The position numbers were made by a program, and so were the translations under genes. Source: Pseudomonadota bacterium (lineage in GTDB: Bacteria; Pseudomonadota; Alphaproteobacteria; Rhizobiales; Xanthobacteraceae). Taken from it: a stretch of 64,000 bases of DNA. Below the pieces are notes generated by a model. It saw nothing but the letters and a program-made list of their open reading frames with translations. It searched no databases and was not told the origin of the DNA. Shown in pieces: positions 8,760-17,010 of this stretch. Location: NCBI GenBank assembly GCA_023404675.1, contig JAEYAW010000033.1, positions 62,001 through 126,000 on the forward strand, read 5' to 3'. Positions within the stretch are counted from its first letter, which is position 1. Every line of letters starts with the position of its first letter.

Positions 8760-9169
8760 GAGAACAGTCCCATCACTGTGGCGGTGATGACGCCGGCGAT
8801 GAGAAAGGTGCCGGTCGCCGCGATGGAGCGTTTCGAGAAGCGGGCAAGGCCCAGAATCCCGTGACCGGACGTACAGCCCGATCCCATCCGCGTGCCGATG
8901 CCGACAAGAAGCCCGGCGAGCAGAACCACCGGCCATGAGGCGGCGATGGTGACCGGCGGAAACCCGCCATACACGAGAGCGTAGGCGACCGGGCCCAGCA
9001 CGAGCCCCGCCACGAAAGCTGTATTGTCCGCGATGCGATGGCCGGCAAGCAGCCGGCCGACAATGCCGCTGATGCCGGCGATGCGGCCATTGACGAGCAA
9101 CAGGATCACGGCCGACAGGCCGAGCAGCATCCCACCCGCGAGTGGAGGCCAATAAGCGGTCATTGCCAT
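8756..9169 (-). CDS. YeeE/YedE-type permease half, PmpA-like (137 aa)
   Basis: Membrane protein with helices at PPLAGGMLLGLSAVILLLVNG, AFVAGLVLGPVAYALVYGGFP and VVLLAGLLVGIGTRMGSGCTSGHG. GCTSGHGILGLARFS is the diagnostic cysteine motif of YeeE/YedE sulfur transporters. The gene begins 10 bp after the bigR-like stop and overlaps the next half-permease by four bases, so both halves are probably made together. The import of sulfur species is family knowledge, not shown here. Confidence 0.9.
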   Translation of the reverse strand: MAMTAYWPPLAGGMLLGLSAVILLLVNGRIAGISGIVGRLLAGHRIADNTAFVAGLVLGPVAYALVYGGFPPVTIAASWPVVLLAGLLVGIGTRMGSGCTSGHGILGLARFSKRSIAATGTFLIAGVITATVMGLFS

Positions 9170-9179
9170 ACGTTCCTTG

Positions 9180-9512
9180 TTATTTCGCGCAGAAGATCGC
9201 GTAGAGCGCCTCGATCAGTTGCGCGGCCTTCGCCTCGGTGAGCCGATAGAAGACCTGCTTCGCCTCGCGCCGCGTCTCGACGATGCCGGCCTCCCGCAGC
9301 ACGCCGAGTTGCTGCGAGAGCGTGGGCTGATGGATGTCGAGCATGTCTTCGAGCTGGCCAACGGAATATTCGCCCTCCGCCAGCGTGCAGGCGAGCATCA
9401 GGCGCACCGGATGGGCCAGGGTCTTCAAAAGGCCGGCGACATCGTCGGCCTTCCTCGCCATGTCCTTGCGGACCTTGGGTGCGGCGGCTGCGGATTTGGT
9501 TGCGGCTACCAT
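9180..9512 (-). CDS. bigR: BigR-type ArsR-family sulfide/persulfide-sensing repressor (110 aa)
   Basis: Winged-helix ArsR protein: LLKTLAHPVRLMLACTLAEG leads into the recognition helix HQPTLSQQLGVLREAGIV and wing RREAKQVFYRL. Cysteines fall at positions 42 (MLACTL) and 108 (IFCAK, near the C-terminus). These are the two positions used by Xylella and Agrobacterium BigR to form a disulfide or polysulfide in response to sulfide. Its start at 9512 overlaps the end of the blh-like gene by 7 bp. It probably represses the whole operon by binding the palindrome at 10810-10845. Confidence 0.92.
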   Translation of the reverse strand: MVAATKSAAAAPKVRKDMARKADDVAGLLKTLAHPVRLMLACTLAEGEYSVGQLEDMLDIHQPTLSQQLGVLREAGIVETRREAKQVFYRLTEAKAAQLIEALYAIFCAK

Positions 9513-10801
9513 AGGGCTCCCTCCAGCGCATCCAGCGGAAACTTCAGATAGCGTTTGCCGTTTGCTTCGGGCTCCGGCAGCCGGCCGCCGCGCACGTTGA
9601 CCTGCAGGGCATGCAGGATCAGCTTGGGCATCGGCAGCGTGCGGTCGCGGGCCTCGCGCAGTTCGACAAACATCGTCTCGCTCATACCGGAGAGATGCGG
9701 ATTGCTGCGCTTCTGCTCGCCGACGGTGCTTTCCCATTTCGGATTGCGCCCGCCCGGCTGATAGTCGTGGCCGGTGAACACGCGCGTCTCGTCCGGCAGC
9801 GCGAGGATTGCCGAAATCGAGGCCCACAGCACCTTGGCGCTGCCGCCGGGGAAGTCGGCGCGGGCCGTGCCGGAGTCCGGCATGAAGATGGTGTCGTGCA
9901 CGAAGGCCGCGTCGCCGATCAGGTAGGTGATCGAGGCGAGGGTGTGGCCCGGCGAGAACATCACGCGGCCCTCGATGCTGCCGACCCTGAACGTATCGCC
10001 ATCGGCGAACAGCCGGTCCCATTGCGAGCCGTCGGTTGCCAGTTCGGGCCAGTTGTAGATGCCTTTCCAGAGCTTCTGGACGTCGGTGACGTGCTCTCCG
10101 ATGGCGGTCGGCGCGCCGGTCTTCTGCTTCAGATAATGCGCGGCGGAGAAATGATCGGCATGCGGGTGGGTGTCGAGAATCCATTCGACGCTCAGGCCTT
10201 CCTTGCCGATATAGTCGAGGATGGCGTCCGCGTTCATGGTGCCGGTGGAGCCGGATTTCTCGTCGAAGTCGTAGACGGGATCGATGATCGCGCAGCGCTT
10301 CGTCGCGGGATCGGAGACGACGTATTGCATGCTCCAGGTGCGTGGGTCGAAGAACGCCTTGACGACCGGCGTGCGCGCCGCCTCGCGGTCAAGCCAGCGG
10401 ATGGCGCCCGCCAGGTCGTAGCCATGGCGCTTGCCGAATGCGACGACATCGTCGCGGCTCATCCGGCCGTCGAGCACTTCACCAAGGGCATAGAGGGTCA
10501 GCGCCCGCGTGCCGCTCTTGCAGTGTGCGAACACCGGCCCGTCGGTCGTGTCGAGGGCGTGCTGGAAGGCGCGGATATCGGCCTCGGTGAGGGTCGGGCC
10601 CGTGACCGGCACGAAACTGTACGCCAGTCCCGCATTCGCGGCGGCGCTCCTCTCTGCGGCGTTGCCGGGCTGCCCCGCCTCCTCGCCGTCGGGCCGCGCG
10701 TTGATGACGGCGCGGAAGCCATGCGAGGACAGGGGCGCGAACTCGCCGACTGCGAGCTGGCCACCGACGGAAAGGCGGTCGCTGATCTTGACGGGGGTCA
10801 T
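9506..10801 (-). CDS. blh: Blh-like bifunctional sulfur transferase/persulfide dioxygenase (431 aa)
   Basis: The N-terminal DUF442 domain (about 1-110) carries a phosphatase/rhodanese-like loop, HCKSGTR, with Cys94. The C-terminal metallo-beta-lactamase domain (about 145-430) has THPHADH (His212, His214, Asp216, His217), His286 in SPGHT, Asp303 and His345 in FTGHDY. This is the ETHE1-type mononuclear iron persulfide dioxygenase pattern. This architecture is that of Blh from bigR operons, which oxidises glutathione persulfide to sulfite. It is the first gene after the AT-rich palindrome and overlaps bigR. Confidence 0.93.
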   Translation of the reverse strand: MTPVKISDRLSVGGQLAVGEFAPLSSHGFRAVINARPDGEEAGQPGNAAERSAAANAGLAYSFVPVTGPTLTEADIRAFQHALDTTDGPVFAHCKSGTRALTLYALGEVLDGRMSRDDVVAFGKRHGYDLAGAIRWLDREAARTPVVKAFFDPRTWSMQYVVSDPATKRCAIIDPVYDFDEKSGSTGTMNADAILDYIGKEGLSVEWILDTHPHADHFSAAHYLKQKTGAPTAIGEHVTDVQKLWKGIYNWPELATDGSQWDRLFADGDTFRVGSIEGRVMFSPGHTLASITYLIGDAAFVHDTIFMPDSGTARADFPGGSAKVLWASISAILALPDETRVFTGHDYQPGGRNPKWESTVGEQKRSNPHLSGMSETMFVELREARDRTLPMPKLILHALQVNVRGGRLPEPEANGKRYLKFPLDALEGALW

Positions 10802-10809
10802 GGATACCT

Positions 10810-10845
10810 CAATATTCGATATATAATATCATATATTGAATATTG
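10810..10845. promoter_or_regulatory. AT-rich palindrome, probable BigR operator
   Basis: Arms CAATATTCGATATA and, on the other strand, CAATATTCAATATA match at 13 of 14 positions around an 8-bp AT centre. It ends 8 bp upstream of the blh-like start codon, so a bound repressor would block the promoter or early transcription. BigR operators are known to be AT-rich inverted repeats in the same place; the assignment to this BigR is inference. Confidence 0.75.
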
Positions 10846-10886
10846 TTTCGATGTGCAAGAGCCGGGGTGCCAAAAAGTCCGGTGGG

Positions 10887-11774
10887 CTATCGGCTATTTT
10901 TCTCGCTGTTCTCGCGCACAATATCGAGCCACGCACGCGCCGCGTGCGGCAGGAACGCGCCGGAGCGCCAGATCATCGCCATATTCCAGCTGGCGTTGCG
11001 CTCGGCCAGTGGAATGGCGCTGATTGCCGCGCGATGGCGCAGCATGACCATCTGCGGAAGGAAGGCAACACCGACACCTGCGGCTGCAAGCTCGATGATG
11101 AAATCGATCTGGCTGCTGCGCGCGGCAATCTCTGGCTCGAAGCCCTGCCGGCGGCACAGATCGAGCACGATGCGGTTGAGCGCGAAGCCGCTCTCGAACA
11201 GCACGAAGGGGATCGGCTTGAGATCGATCAGCCGGACGCTGTCGCGCTCGGCCAGTGGATGCTTTGCGGGCAGCACCGCGACCAGCGGCTCGCGGCGCAC
11301 CTCCTGCCACTCGAACTCGTCGGAGACGGGCAGCAGGGAGCCGGCGAGGTCGATGTCGCCGGCGCGCAGAATTTCTTCCAGCCGCGCGCTGCCATGCTCG
11401 GTGAGGCGGATGTCGATGCGCGGATGGCGCTTGCGATACATGGCGAACAATGGCGCGAACAGCAGGCTTGAGCCGATCGGCGGCAGGCCGAGCCGCAGCG
11501 TGCCGCGCCGCAGCCCGCGCAGGTCGTCGAGTTCGGCCAGCATGTCGTCGCGCTGCGCCAGCATCTGCACCGCGCGGCGGTAGACGACTTCTCCGGCCAC
11601 CGTGAGCGTGCTGCGATGGCCGATCCGGTCCAGCAGGGGAACGCCGAGCTCGTCCTCAAGCTGTTTGACCGCCTTGCTGACGGTGGACTGGGTGGCGAAC
11701 ACGGTCTTCGCCGCCTGGGAAAACCCGCCCTGACGAACCACCTCGACGAAAGCCCTGAGTGTGCGCAGCTCCAT
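10887..11774 (-). CDS. LysR-family regulator divergent from cidAB (295 aa)
   Basis: The N-terminal winged helix is canonical: LRTLRAFVEVVRQGGFSQAAKTVFATQSTVSKAVKQLE. The effector domain begins near GTLRLGLPPIGSSLLFAP. The ATG at 11774 is preferred over a TTG one codon earlier. It faces away from cidA/cidB-like genes across an 87-bp region with several inverted repeats, the normal arrangement for a LysR regulator and its target. CidR-type LysR proteins control cid/lrg operons in response to acetate or pyruvate metabolism; the inducer here is unknown. Confidence 0.92.
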   Translation of the reverse strand: MELRTLRAFVEVVRQGGFSQAAKTVFATQSTVSKAVKQLEDELGVPLLDRIGHRSTLTVAGEVVYRRAVQMLAQRDDMLAELDDLRGLRRGTLRLGLPPIGSSLLFAPLFAMYRKRHPRIDIRLTEHGSARLEEILRAGDIDLAGSLLPVSDEFEWQEVRREPLVAVLPAKHPLAERDSVRLIDLKPIPFVLFESGFALNRIVLDLCRRQGFEPEIAARSSQIDFIIELAAAGVGVAFLPQMVMLRHRAAISAIPLAERNASWNMAMIWRSGAFLPHAARAWLDIVRENSEKNSR

Positions 11775-11861
11775 CAATATTCCTTATTGGAATAATGAAT
11801 ATTCATACAAGTCATTTTTATCATAATGCGATTCGCATTATCTTATGCGCGGAGATTGACC
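11775..11861. promoter_or_regulatory. Divergent promoter region with inverted repeats (LysR/cidA)
   Basis: Short AT-rich region between the lysR and cidA starts. It contains ATTCC-TTATT-GGAAT, GAATATTC, and a perfect 19-base palindrome ATAATGCGA-T-TCGCATTAT at 11823-11841. LysR proteins bind interrupted dyads of this sort, so these are candidate binding sites. The 19-base dyad lies only 20 bp before the cidA start. Confidence 0.55.
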
Positions 11862-12275
11862 ATGACCCGCGCCATCGCCCTTTCCGTTCGTCGCAGCCTG
11901 CACCGGCATCGCCTCGCGCAGATCGGTTTGATCGCGCTGTTCTGGCTGGCTGGGGAGGCGATCGTGCGGCTGGCGGGTCTGCCCGTGCCGGGCGGGGTGG
12001 TCGGCCTCGGCCTCGTGCTGCTCGTGCTTGCGGCGGGGTGGGTTTCGCCGTTCTCCCTGCGCCGTGGCGCGGAGTGGTTCATCGCCGAGATGCTGCTGTT
12101 CTTTGTGCCCGCGGTGCTGGCGGTGACCGATCATCAGGAGTTTCTTGGCCTGCTTGGCCTCAAGATCGCCGCCGTGATCCTGGCGGGCACGGTGTCGGTG
12201 ATGGCGGTGACGGCGCTGAGCGTCGAGGCGGCGTACCGCTGGAGGACGCGCCATGCCGGCCCTTCTCACGAGTAG
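11862..12275 (+). CDS. CidA/LrgA family membrane protein (137 aa)
   Basis: Holin-like CidA/LrgA protein with four hydrophobic stretches. LIALFWLAGEAIVRLAGLPVPG contains the family hallmark LPVPGGVVGL, followed by FIAEMLLFFVPAVLAV and an exit helix. The start at 11862 has GGAG upstream; an in-frame ATG at 11826 would cover the palindrome and is less likely. It overlaps cidB by 23 bp. The pair is linked to cell lysis or to pyruvate/small-molecule transport; which applies here is unknown. Confidence 0.9.
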   Translation: MTRAIALSVRRSLHRHRLAQIGLIALFWLAGEAIVRLAGLPVPGGVVGLGLVLLVLAAGWVSPFSLRRGAEWFIAEMLLFFVPAVLAVTDHQEFLGLLGLKIAAVILAGTVSVMAVTALSVEAAYRWRTRHAGPSHE

Positions 12276-12972
12276 TCCGCTGCTGGCCCTGCTGGTGCAG
12301 GGCGTGTTCTGGTCGGTGCTGACCATCGGGCTCTATGCCGTGGTGAAGCGCATGTATCGGCGCTGGCGGAAGTGGTGGCTGATGCCGCTGGCGCTGACGC
12401 CGCTGCTCGTCGGCGTGGTGCTTCTGCTGCTTCACGGCACCTATCACGACTATCTTCGGAGCGCGGGCTGGCTCGTCGCCCTGCTCGGCCCGGCCACGGT
12501 GGCGTTCGCGATTCCGATCTACGACCAGCGCGCGCTGATCCGCCGCCAATGGCCCGTGCTCGCTATCGGCATGGTGGCCGGCAGCGCCACGGCATTGGCC
12601 ACCGGCTGGCTGTTCGCCACCTTGCTCGGGCTTGATGGCACGTTGCGGCTCAGCCTGCTGCCGCGCTCGATCAGTACGCCGTTCGCCATGGAAGTCTCCG
12701 GCGATATCGGCGGATTTCCCGATCTCACCGCCTTCTTCGTGGTGCTGACCGGCGTCGTTGGGGCGATCATCGGCGAGGTGATGCTGGCCTGGCTGCCGGT
12801 CCGCACCGCGCTGGCGCGGGGAGCGCTGTTCGGTGTCGCCGCGCATGGCGCGGGCACCGCCAAGGCCCACGAACTCGGCCGCGAGGAGGGCACCATTGCA
12901 GGCCTTGTCATGGTGTTCGCCGGTCTCGCCAGCGTGCTGCTCGCGCCGCTGGTCGCCTACGTCCTGCGGTAG
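12253..12972 (+). CDS. CidB/LrgB family membrane protein (239 aa)
   Basis: Polytopic protein with the LrgB core: LLGPATVAFAIPIYDQRALIRRQW, LPRSISTPFAMEVSGDIGG and LFGVAAHGAGTAKAHELGREEG. All three are family signatures. The length is normal for LrgB. Translation starts inside the end of cidA, so the two are coupled and presumably form one membrane complex under the divergent LysR regulator. Confidence 0.93.
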   Translation: MPALLTSSPLLALLVQGVFWSVLTIGLYAVVKRMYRRWRKWWLMPLALTPLLVGVVLLLLHGTYHDYLRSAGWLVALLGPATVAFAIPIYDQRALIRRQWPVLAIGMVAGSATALATGWLFATLLGLDGTLRLSLLPRSISTPFAMEVSGDIGGFPDLTAFFVVLTGVVGAIIGEVMLAWLPVRTALARGALFGVAAHGAGTAKAHELGREEGTIAGLVMVFAGLASVLLAPLVAYVLR

Positions 12973-12984
12973 GAGAGCCCGCTC

Positions 12985-14067
12985 TTACTGCGCGGCGTGG
13001 GTCAGGTGGTCGCCCTCATAGGCCGCGCGCGTACGTGACGTCTCCCCGGCGATATAGGCCATCAGCGATGCGTGCAGCGACTTCGGCACCAGCACGCCCT
13101 CGGCGGTGGTGCGCTCCCGCGCCTCGTAGCGGCGCGCGCCCGGCAGACGGACGCCGTCCTGCGCCAGCATCCGCTCGAACAGTTTTTCACCGTGGAGAAG
13201 CTGGGCTTCGCGCTTTTCCTCTGAGACACAGCGCAGCGGGTCGATGGCGAGGATCAGCTCGCCGCCGCAGGGCGATCCGGTGTTGGCGGTGTCGCGCTCG
13301 CCGGATTCGAAACTCAGCAGGTCGCCGAGCAGCGGCCCCGTCAGCAGTTCGATCATCATGGCGATGTTGGAGCCCTTGACCCCGCCGAACGGAAGCTGCG
13401 CGCCGGCCAGCGCCTGCGCCGGATCGTTGGTCGGCCGGCCTTGCGGATCGACCGCCCAGCCGTCGGGCAGCGTCTTGCCGTCGCGCAGCCGGACCTGAAT
13501 CTCGCCCCGCGCGCTGGCGCTCGACGCCTGATCGAACACCACCGGCGGCTTGCCGCCGGCGCGGGGCCAGGCGAACGCCATCGGATTCGTTCCGAACAGC
13601 GGGCGGTTGCCGCCGGCCGGCGTGACGTAGGGAATCGAGGCCACGAAGGAAAATCCCACAAGGCCGCGCAGCGCCAGGCGCTCGACCTCCGGCCAGAGCG
13701 CGGCGACGTTCACCGCGTTGTTGACGACCAGCGCCGCAATCCCCTGCGTGTGCGCGCGCTCGGCCAGCGGCGCATCGGCGCGCTCCAGCGCCAGCGGAGA
13801 AAAGCCGTACTTCGCATCCACCCGGATAATTCCGGGCGCAAGATCGCTCAATTCCGGCTCGGCGTCGGGCGAGGCCAGTCCGGCATGCAAGGCGTTGACA
13901 TAGAACGGCAGGCGGAAAAGCCCGTGATGGCGGCATTCGTCGCGCTCGGCCATCGTCACCGTGTTGGCGATGGCATCGGCATGGGCTGTGCTGAAGCCCT
14001 GCGCCGTCAATGCGGCTTTGGTCGCGGCATGAACCTCGGCCAGCGACATCCGCACGGCATCATTCAT
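12985..14067 (-). CDS. Ldh-family (malate/L-lactate dehydrogenase-like) oxidoreductase (360 aa)
   Basis: NAD(P)H-dependent reductase of the Ldh_2 family, unrelated to Rossmann dehydrogenases. ERDECRHHGLFRLPFYVNAL contains the conserved H-G-x-x-R. Further motifs are NPMAFAWPRAGGKPPVVFDQA, LPFGGVKGSNIAMMIELLTGPLLGD and a C-terminal LPGARR. Members reduce delta1-piperideine-2-carboxylate/pyrroline-2-carboxylate, ureidoglycolate, malate or sulfolactate. The sequence resembles the DpkA-type branch, but the substrate is not fixed. It is convergent with cidB, with a gap of only 12 bp. Confidence 0.88.
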   Translation of the reverse strand: MNDAVRMSLAEVHAATKAALTAQGFSTAHADAIANTVTMAERDECRHHGLFRLPFYVNALHAGLASPDAEPELSDLAPGIIRVDAKYGFSPLALERADAPLAERAHTQGIAALVVNNAVNVAALWPEVERLALRGLVGFSFVASIPYVTPAGGNRPLFGTNPMAFAWPRAGGKPPVVFDQASSASARGEIQVRLRDGKTLPDGWAVDPQGRPTNDPAQALAGAQLPFGGVKGSNIAMMIELLTGPLLGDLLSFESGERDTANTGSPCGGELILAIDPLRCVSEEKREAQLLHGEKLFERMLAQDGVRLPGARRYEARERTTAEGVLVPKSLHASLMAYIAGETSRTRAAYEGDHLTHAAQ

Positions 14068-14147
14068 CGATGGTCTCCAGCATCCATGCGGCTCCTTACA
14101 GAAGCCTTCAGGGAACGGAGAATACGAAGCGTGGGCGCGGGCGTCGA

Positions 14148-14543
14148 CTATCCAGCGGGCGAGTTGCCGGCCGGCTGCTCCTCGTCGATATCGTCGTCGA
14201 GCGGGACGACGGCGCTGAGCGGTTTGGTCGAGAGCGAGATGGTGCGGCGGCTTGAGTGACTGGGAGCGGGCCGGCGCTGGTCGCGCGACAGGCCATGAAG
14301 CGTGGTCCCGACGCGTCCTCCGGCCTGCACAAGCTCCTGAAGCGTGCAGGTGGCGGCGATGGCGACGCCGAGATCGTGGAGATGGGCGCGCCGGTAGCAG
14401 AACAGCGCCAGAACGGCCCGAACGTCGGACGACACGGTTTCCACCAGTGTCGCCAGCCCGTTCTCGTTGGCGCGATACATCGCGCCGAGCAGGTCGTCGT
14501 CGACCGGGCAGGTGTCGGTGTCAAATGCGCGGCTGGACCACAT
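14148..14543 (-). CDS. Conserved-looking hypothetical protein (131 aa)
   Basis: Starts at the ATG at 14543 with GGGAG eight bases upstream. The first 80 residues look like a folded helical domain (DDDLLGAMYRANENGLATLV, then VRAVLALFCYRRAHLHDLGV). The last 50 are proline/serine-rich and acidic (PLDDDIDEEQP) and probably disordered. No domain was recognised and there is no signal peptide. A tRNA-like or RNA role cannot be excluded, but codon choice looks coding. Confidence 0.6.
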   Translation of the reverse strand: MWSSRAFDTDTCPVDDDLLGAMYRANENGLATLVETVSSDVRAVLALFCYRRAHLHDLGVAIAATCTLQELVQAGGRVGTTLHGLSRDQRRPAPSHSSRRTISLSTKPLSAVVPLDDDIDEEQPAGNSPAG

Positions 14544-14618
14544 GGGCAATTCTCCCGTTCGAGAGAATGCGAGCGAAATCGCTAATGAAACGTTAACCAG
14601 CCGCGGGCTGTCCCCGGC

Positions 14619-15023
14619 TCAGCTGTTGAGCGCGAGAATGATGGACAGGCCGAAGCCCGTCAGATGATGCAGGGCCTGGTCGATGCCGATCAGCCACCAG
14701 AACCACTGATGCTCCGGCGTCACGTTGTAGCGGGCGACGAGAAACCCCTTCGAGCGGTCGATCGCGATGTGGATGACAAAGTCGATCAGCCCGAGAAACC
14801 ACAGGCGCGGCATCAGCACCGCGATGATCGCAGTGGTCAGAATGCCGTGGATCGCACAATGCACGATAAGCGGAAGGGCCCAGCCGGTCTTCTGGTCCTT
14901 GCCCTTTGCCATCCAGGTGTTCTGAAGCAGAAAGTCCCCGACGACATGCTTGAGGGTGAGCAGCAGCATCCACCAGGTCAGCGCGCCCACCGAGATCGTC
15001 GACGACATGGACGGGATCAGCAT
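14619..15023 (-). CDS. DUF3307 family membrane protein (134 aa)
   Basis: Membrane protein with KHVVGDFLLQNTWMAKGKDQ, the DUF3307 signature (H-x-x-x-D-x-x-L-Q), then ALPLIVHCAIHGILTTAIIAVL, IDFVIHIAIDRSKGFLV and WWLIGIDQALHHLTGFGLSI. Repeated histidine/aspartate residues facing each other in membrane helices (H-x-x-x-D, H-x-x-x-D-R, D-Q-x-x-H-H) suggest a metal-dependent site. The start at 15023 has GGAGGG upstream; a longer in-frame version from 15116 is possible. Function is unknown for the family. Confidence 0.82.
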   Translation of the reverse strand: MLIPSMSSTISVGALTWWMLLLTLKHVVGDFLLQNTWMAKGKDQKTGWALPLIVHCAIHGILTTAIIAVLMPRLWFLGLIDFVIHIAIDRSKGFLVARYNVTPEHQWFWWLIGIDQALHHLTGFGLSIILALNS

Positions 15024-15199
15024 GCCCGCGCCCTCCGCTCGCGGCGGGAGACGCCAGGCCGGATCATGGATGAGAGAACCTGCAACACGCGCAAATCGTA
15101 TCTCAAAGGCGTTCAATCCCGCCAGTTATGGCATCTCGCCGAGTACATTACAGCCGTCAGCCGGTAAATTTTCCCCTTGCCTTTCCGACAGTTGCATGA

Positions 15200-16099
15200 T
15201 CAGGGCCCGGGTGCCCCGGGGGCGGCCGCCGACAATGGCCGATCTGCTGCGATGAGATCCTCGATCAGCACTTCCACCGCGCCCGGCGGGGGATCGGTCG
15301 CGGCGGCGGCCTTCGCCTGCGCGAGCGCCGCCGCCAGGCCGCTCATACAGATCCTGCCGTCGAACACCGGTTTGGCGAGGCGGTCCATGATCAGCTGCCA
15401 GTTGGCGAGCCGCTGTCTGTACAGTCCGCCATAGCCGCGCACGAAGTCGACCGAGGTGATGATTTCGGACGTCGCGGCCGGACAGCGCGTCAGGCTGCGG
15501 TCGATCATGTGCAGCCAGCGCTCGACGGAATCCTTTTCGTGCGTGTAGCGCGCCGACCTCAGCCGCAGGCGGCGGAAGGTCACGAGCAGCCCGAGCTTGC
15601 GTCGCCCGAGAAAGGATGCCGGCGACAGCCGCAGCGTGATCCTTCGCTTGGCCCACTGCGGCGATTGGACGCGTCGGCTGATGGCGGCGGCCATGCGAGC
15701 CGGGCAGAACGCGGCCAGTTCCTCAAGCGGAATCTGAACCTTGAGGTCGGACGTCTCGGCATCAATGCCGGTGCCATGGACGAGGCCGAGCTTGACCTGG
15801 GCCAGACGCGGCAGATCCGAAAACCGCATGCGCTGGCCGAGCCGCGTGGCGATGGCCTCCAGCCGCGCGGCGTCGATGCCGCGCCGGTCCGCAAAGCGCC
15901 TGATGCGGTGCAGGTACAGATTGGCGTAACGGTCGCTCTGATATTCGGTCAGCATCTCGACTTCGCGCGCGATCGTCGACCGCACGCCCGCGGGCAGGTC
16001 GGCCGGAAGCTCCGGGACGTCATCGTCGTCCTCGCCAATCACATCCGCGATGAACGAGCGCAGTGGCGCGAAGCGGTCGGTCAATGCCAGGGACCTCAT
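15200..16099 (-). CDS. Stand-alone DUF6537-like protein (299 aa)
   Basis: Resembles the C-terminal DUF6537 region of indolepyruvate:ferredoxin oxidoreductases but lacks the TPP and ferredoxin modules. Matching features are REVEMLTEYQSDRYANLYL, LLVTFRRLRLRSARYTHEKD and a late VDFVRGYGGLYRQRLANW. The assignment is by recall of the motif pattern and is moderate. The ATG at 16099 is 7 bp after the stop of a membrane cyclic-nucleotide-binding protein, so the two are almost certainly co-transcribed. As a lone domain it may be regulatory or bind a CoA/keto-acid intermediate; this is unknown. Confidence 0.6.
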   Translation of the reverse strand: MRSLALTDRFAPLRSFIADVIGEDDDDVPELPADLPAGVRSTIAREVEMLTEYQSDRYANLYLHRIRRFADRRGIDAARLEAIATRLGQRMRFSDLPRLAQVKLGLVHGTGIDAETSDLKVQIPLEELAAFCPARMAAAISRRVQSPQWAKRRITLRLSPASFLGRRKLGLLVTFRRLRLRSARYTHEKDSVERWLHMIDRSLTRCPAATSEIITSVDFVRGYGGLYRQRLANWQLIMDRLAKPVFDGRICMSGLAAALAQAKAAAATDPPPGAVEVLIEDLIAADRPLSAAAPGAPGP

Positions 16100-16106
16100 G
16101 GGGACC

Positions 16107-16778
16107 TCATGCCTTTGCCGCGCCTTGGGCGGGGCTGGCCGCTGCATTGCCGGCCGTCGCCTCGGCGAGGCGCTCCTCCAGCCGGTCGATGTTCTGGAAC
16201 AGCCGCGCGCTGGCCAGTCGCAGGAAATAGAAGCCGAATTCCGGGTTCTGCACGTAGAGCTGTTCAACCTGCCGGTAGCTGACGCTCAGCACCACGCCCG
16301 GCTCGATGCATTCGAGCGTCTGCGTGCGGACGTTGGAGGGCGACAGCATGCCAAGCTCGCCGACGATGGCTCCCACCGGAATCTCGATCCCGGACTCGAC
16401 GAGCTGATACTTGCCGCTGACGATATAGAACATGTCCTCGGCCTTCTCGTCCTTGTAGAACAGGATTTCGCCGGCCGCGCATTTGCGCTCCAGCATGAAC
16501 GGCTTCAGCCAGTCCATCGAGAGATCGCTGTTGACCGATTTCTTCACGTCGCGCACGAGCTGCAGCATCTGGTGCAGGCGGTAGACGTTGACGGGCAGCA
16601 GGATCATGTGCAGAGCCGCCGTCGGCCAGTTCCCGGTCGGCACCGACAGCGCGATCAGTGCGACGTTGGCGAGAATCCCGCAGATGCGCAGCGGGATCAT
16701 GGTCCGCATGGTGTAGGTCGCGACCACGAAGATGGTCGCGAACAGACCGCCAGCATGCAGGTAATGCGATGTATCCAT
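16107..16778 (-). CDS. Membrane cyclic-nucleotide-binding (Popeye-like) protein (223 aa)
   Basis: Three hydrophobic segments fill residues 1-70: GGLFATIFVVATYTMRTMI, ICGILANVALIALSVP and ALHMILLPVNVYRLHQML. They are followed by a cNMP-binding domain at about 95-200: AGEILFYKDEKAEDMFYIVSGKYQL and IVGELGMLSPSNVRTQTLEC. The G-E...R phosphate cassette is present, but the residues after Arg (QT) differ from the usual TA. The architecture resembles Popeye-domain proteins rather than CRP, and there is no DNA-binding HTH. It heads an operon with the DUF6537-like gene. Confidence 0.82.
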   Translation of the reverse strand: MDTSHYLHAGGLFATIFVVATYTMRTMIPLRICGILANVALIALSVPTGNWPTAALHMILLPVNVYRLHQMLQLVRDVKKSVNSDLSMDWLKPFMLERKCAAGEILFYKDEKAEDMFYIVSGKYQLVESGIEIPVGAIVGELGMLSPSNVRTQTLECIEPGVVLSVSYRQVEQLYVQNPEFGFYFLRLASARLFQNIDRLEERLAEATAGNAAASPAQGAAKA

Positions 16779-17010
16779 CGTCAGCGAACCTGTTGCCCGG
16801 ACATGGCCGGATTTCGATCATTGCACCCCGGCCCGCAGGTGATCCCGTGGTGCGGGGAACCCTTGCCGTCCGGCATTTCGGACATTGGTTGCACGCGGCC
16901 ACCCCGAGGTTTGGCAGGTGTTCCGACGGGCCTCCCCGTGTATAGAGGCAAGCCGCGGGCTTTGGCAGCTCCTATTGCGGTGACGATGCCCGGGGGATTT
17001 GGGGAGCGGC

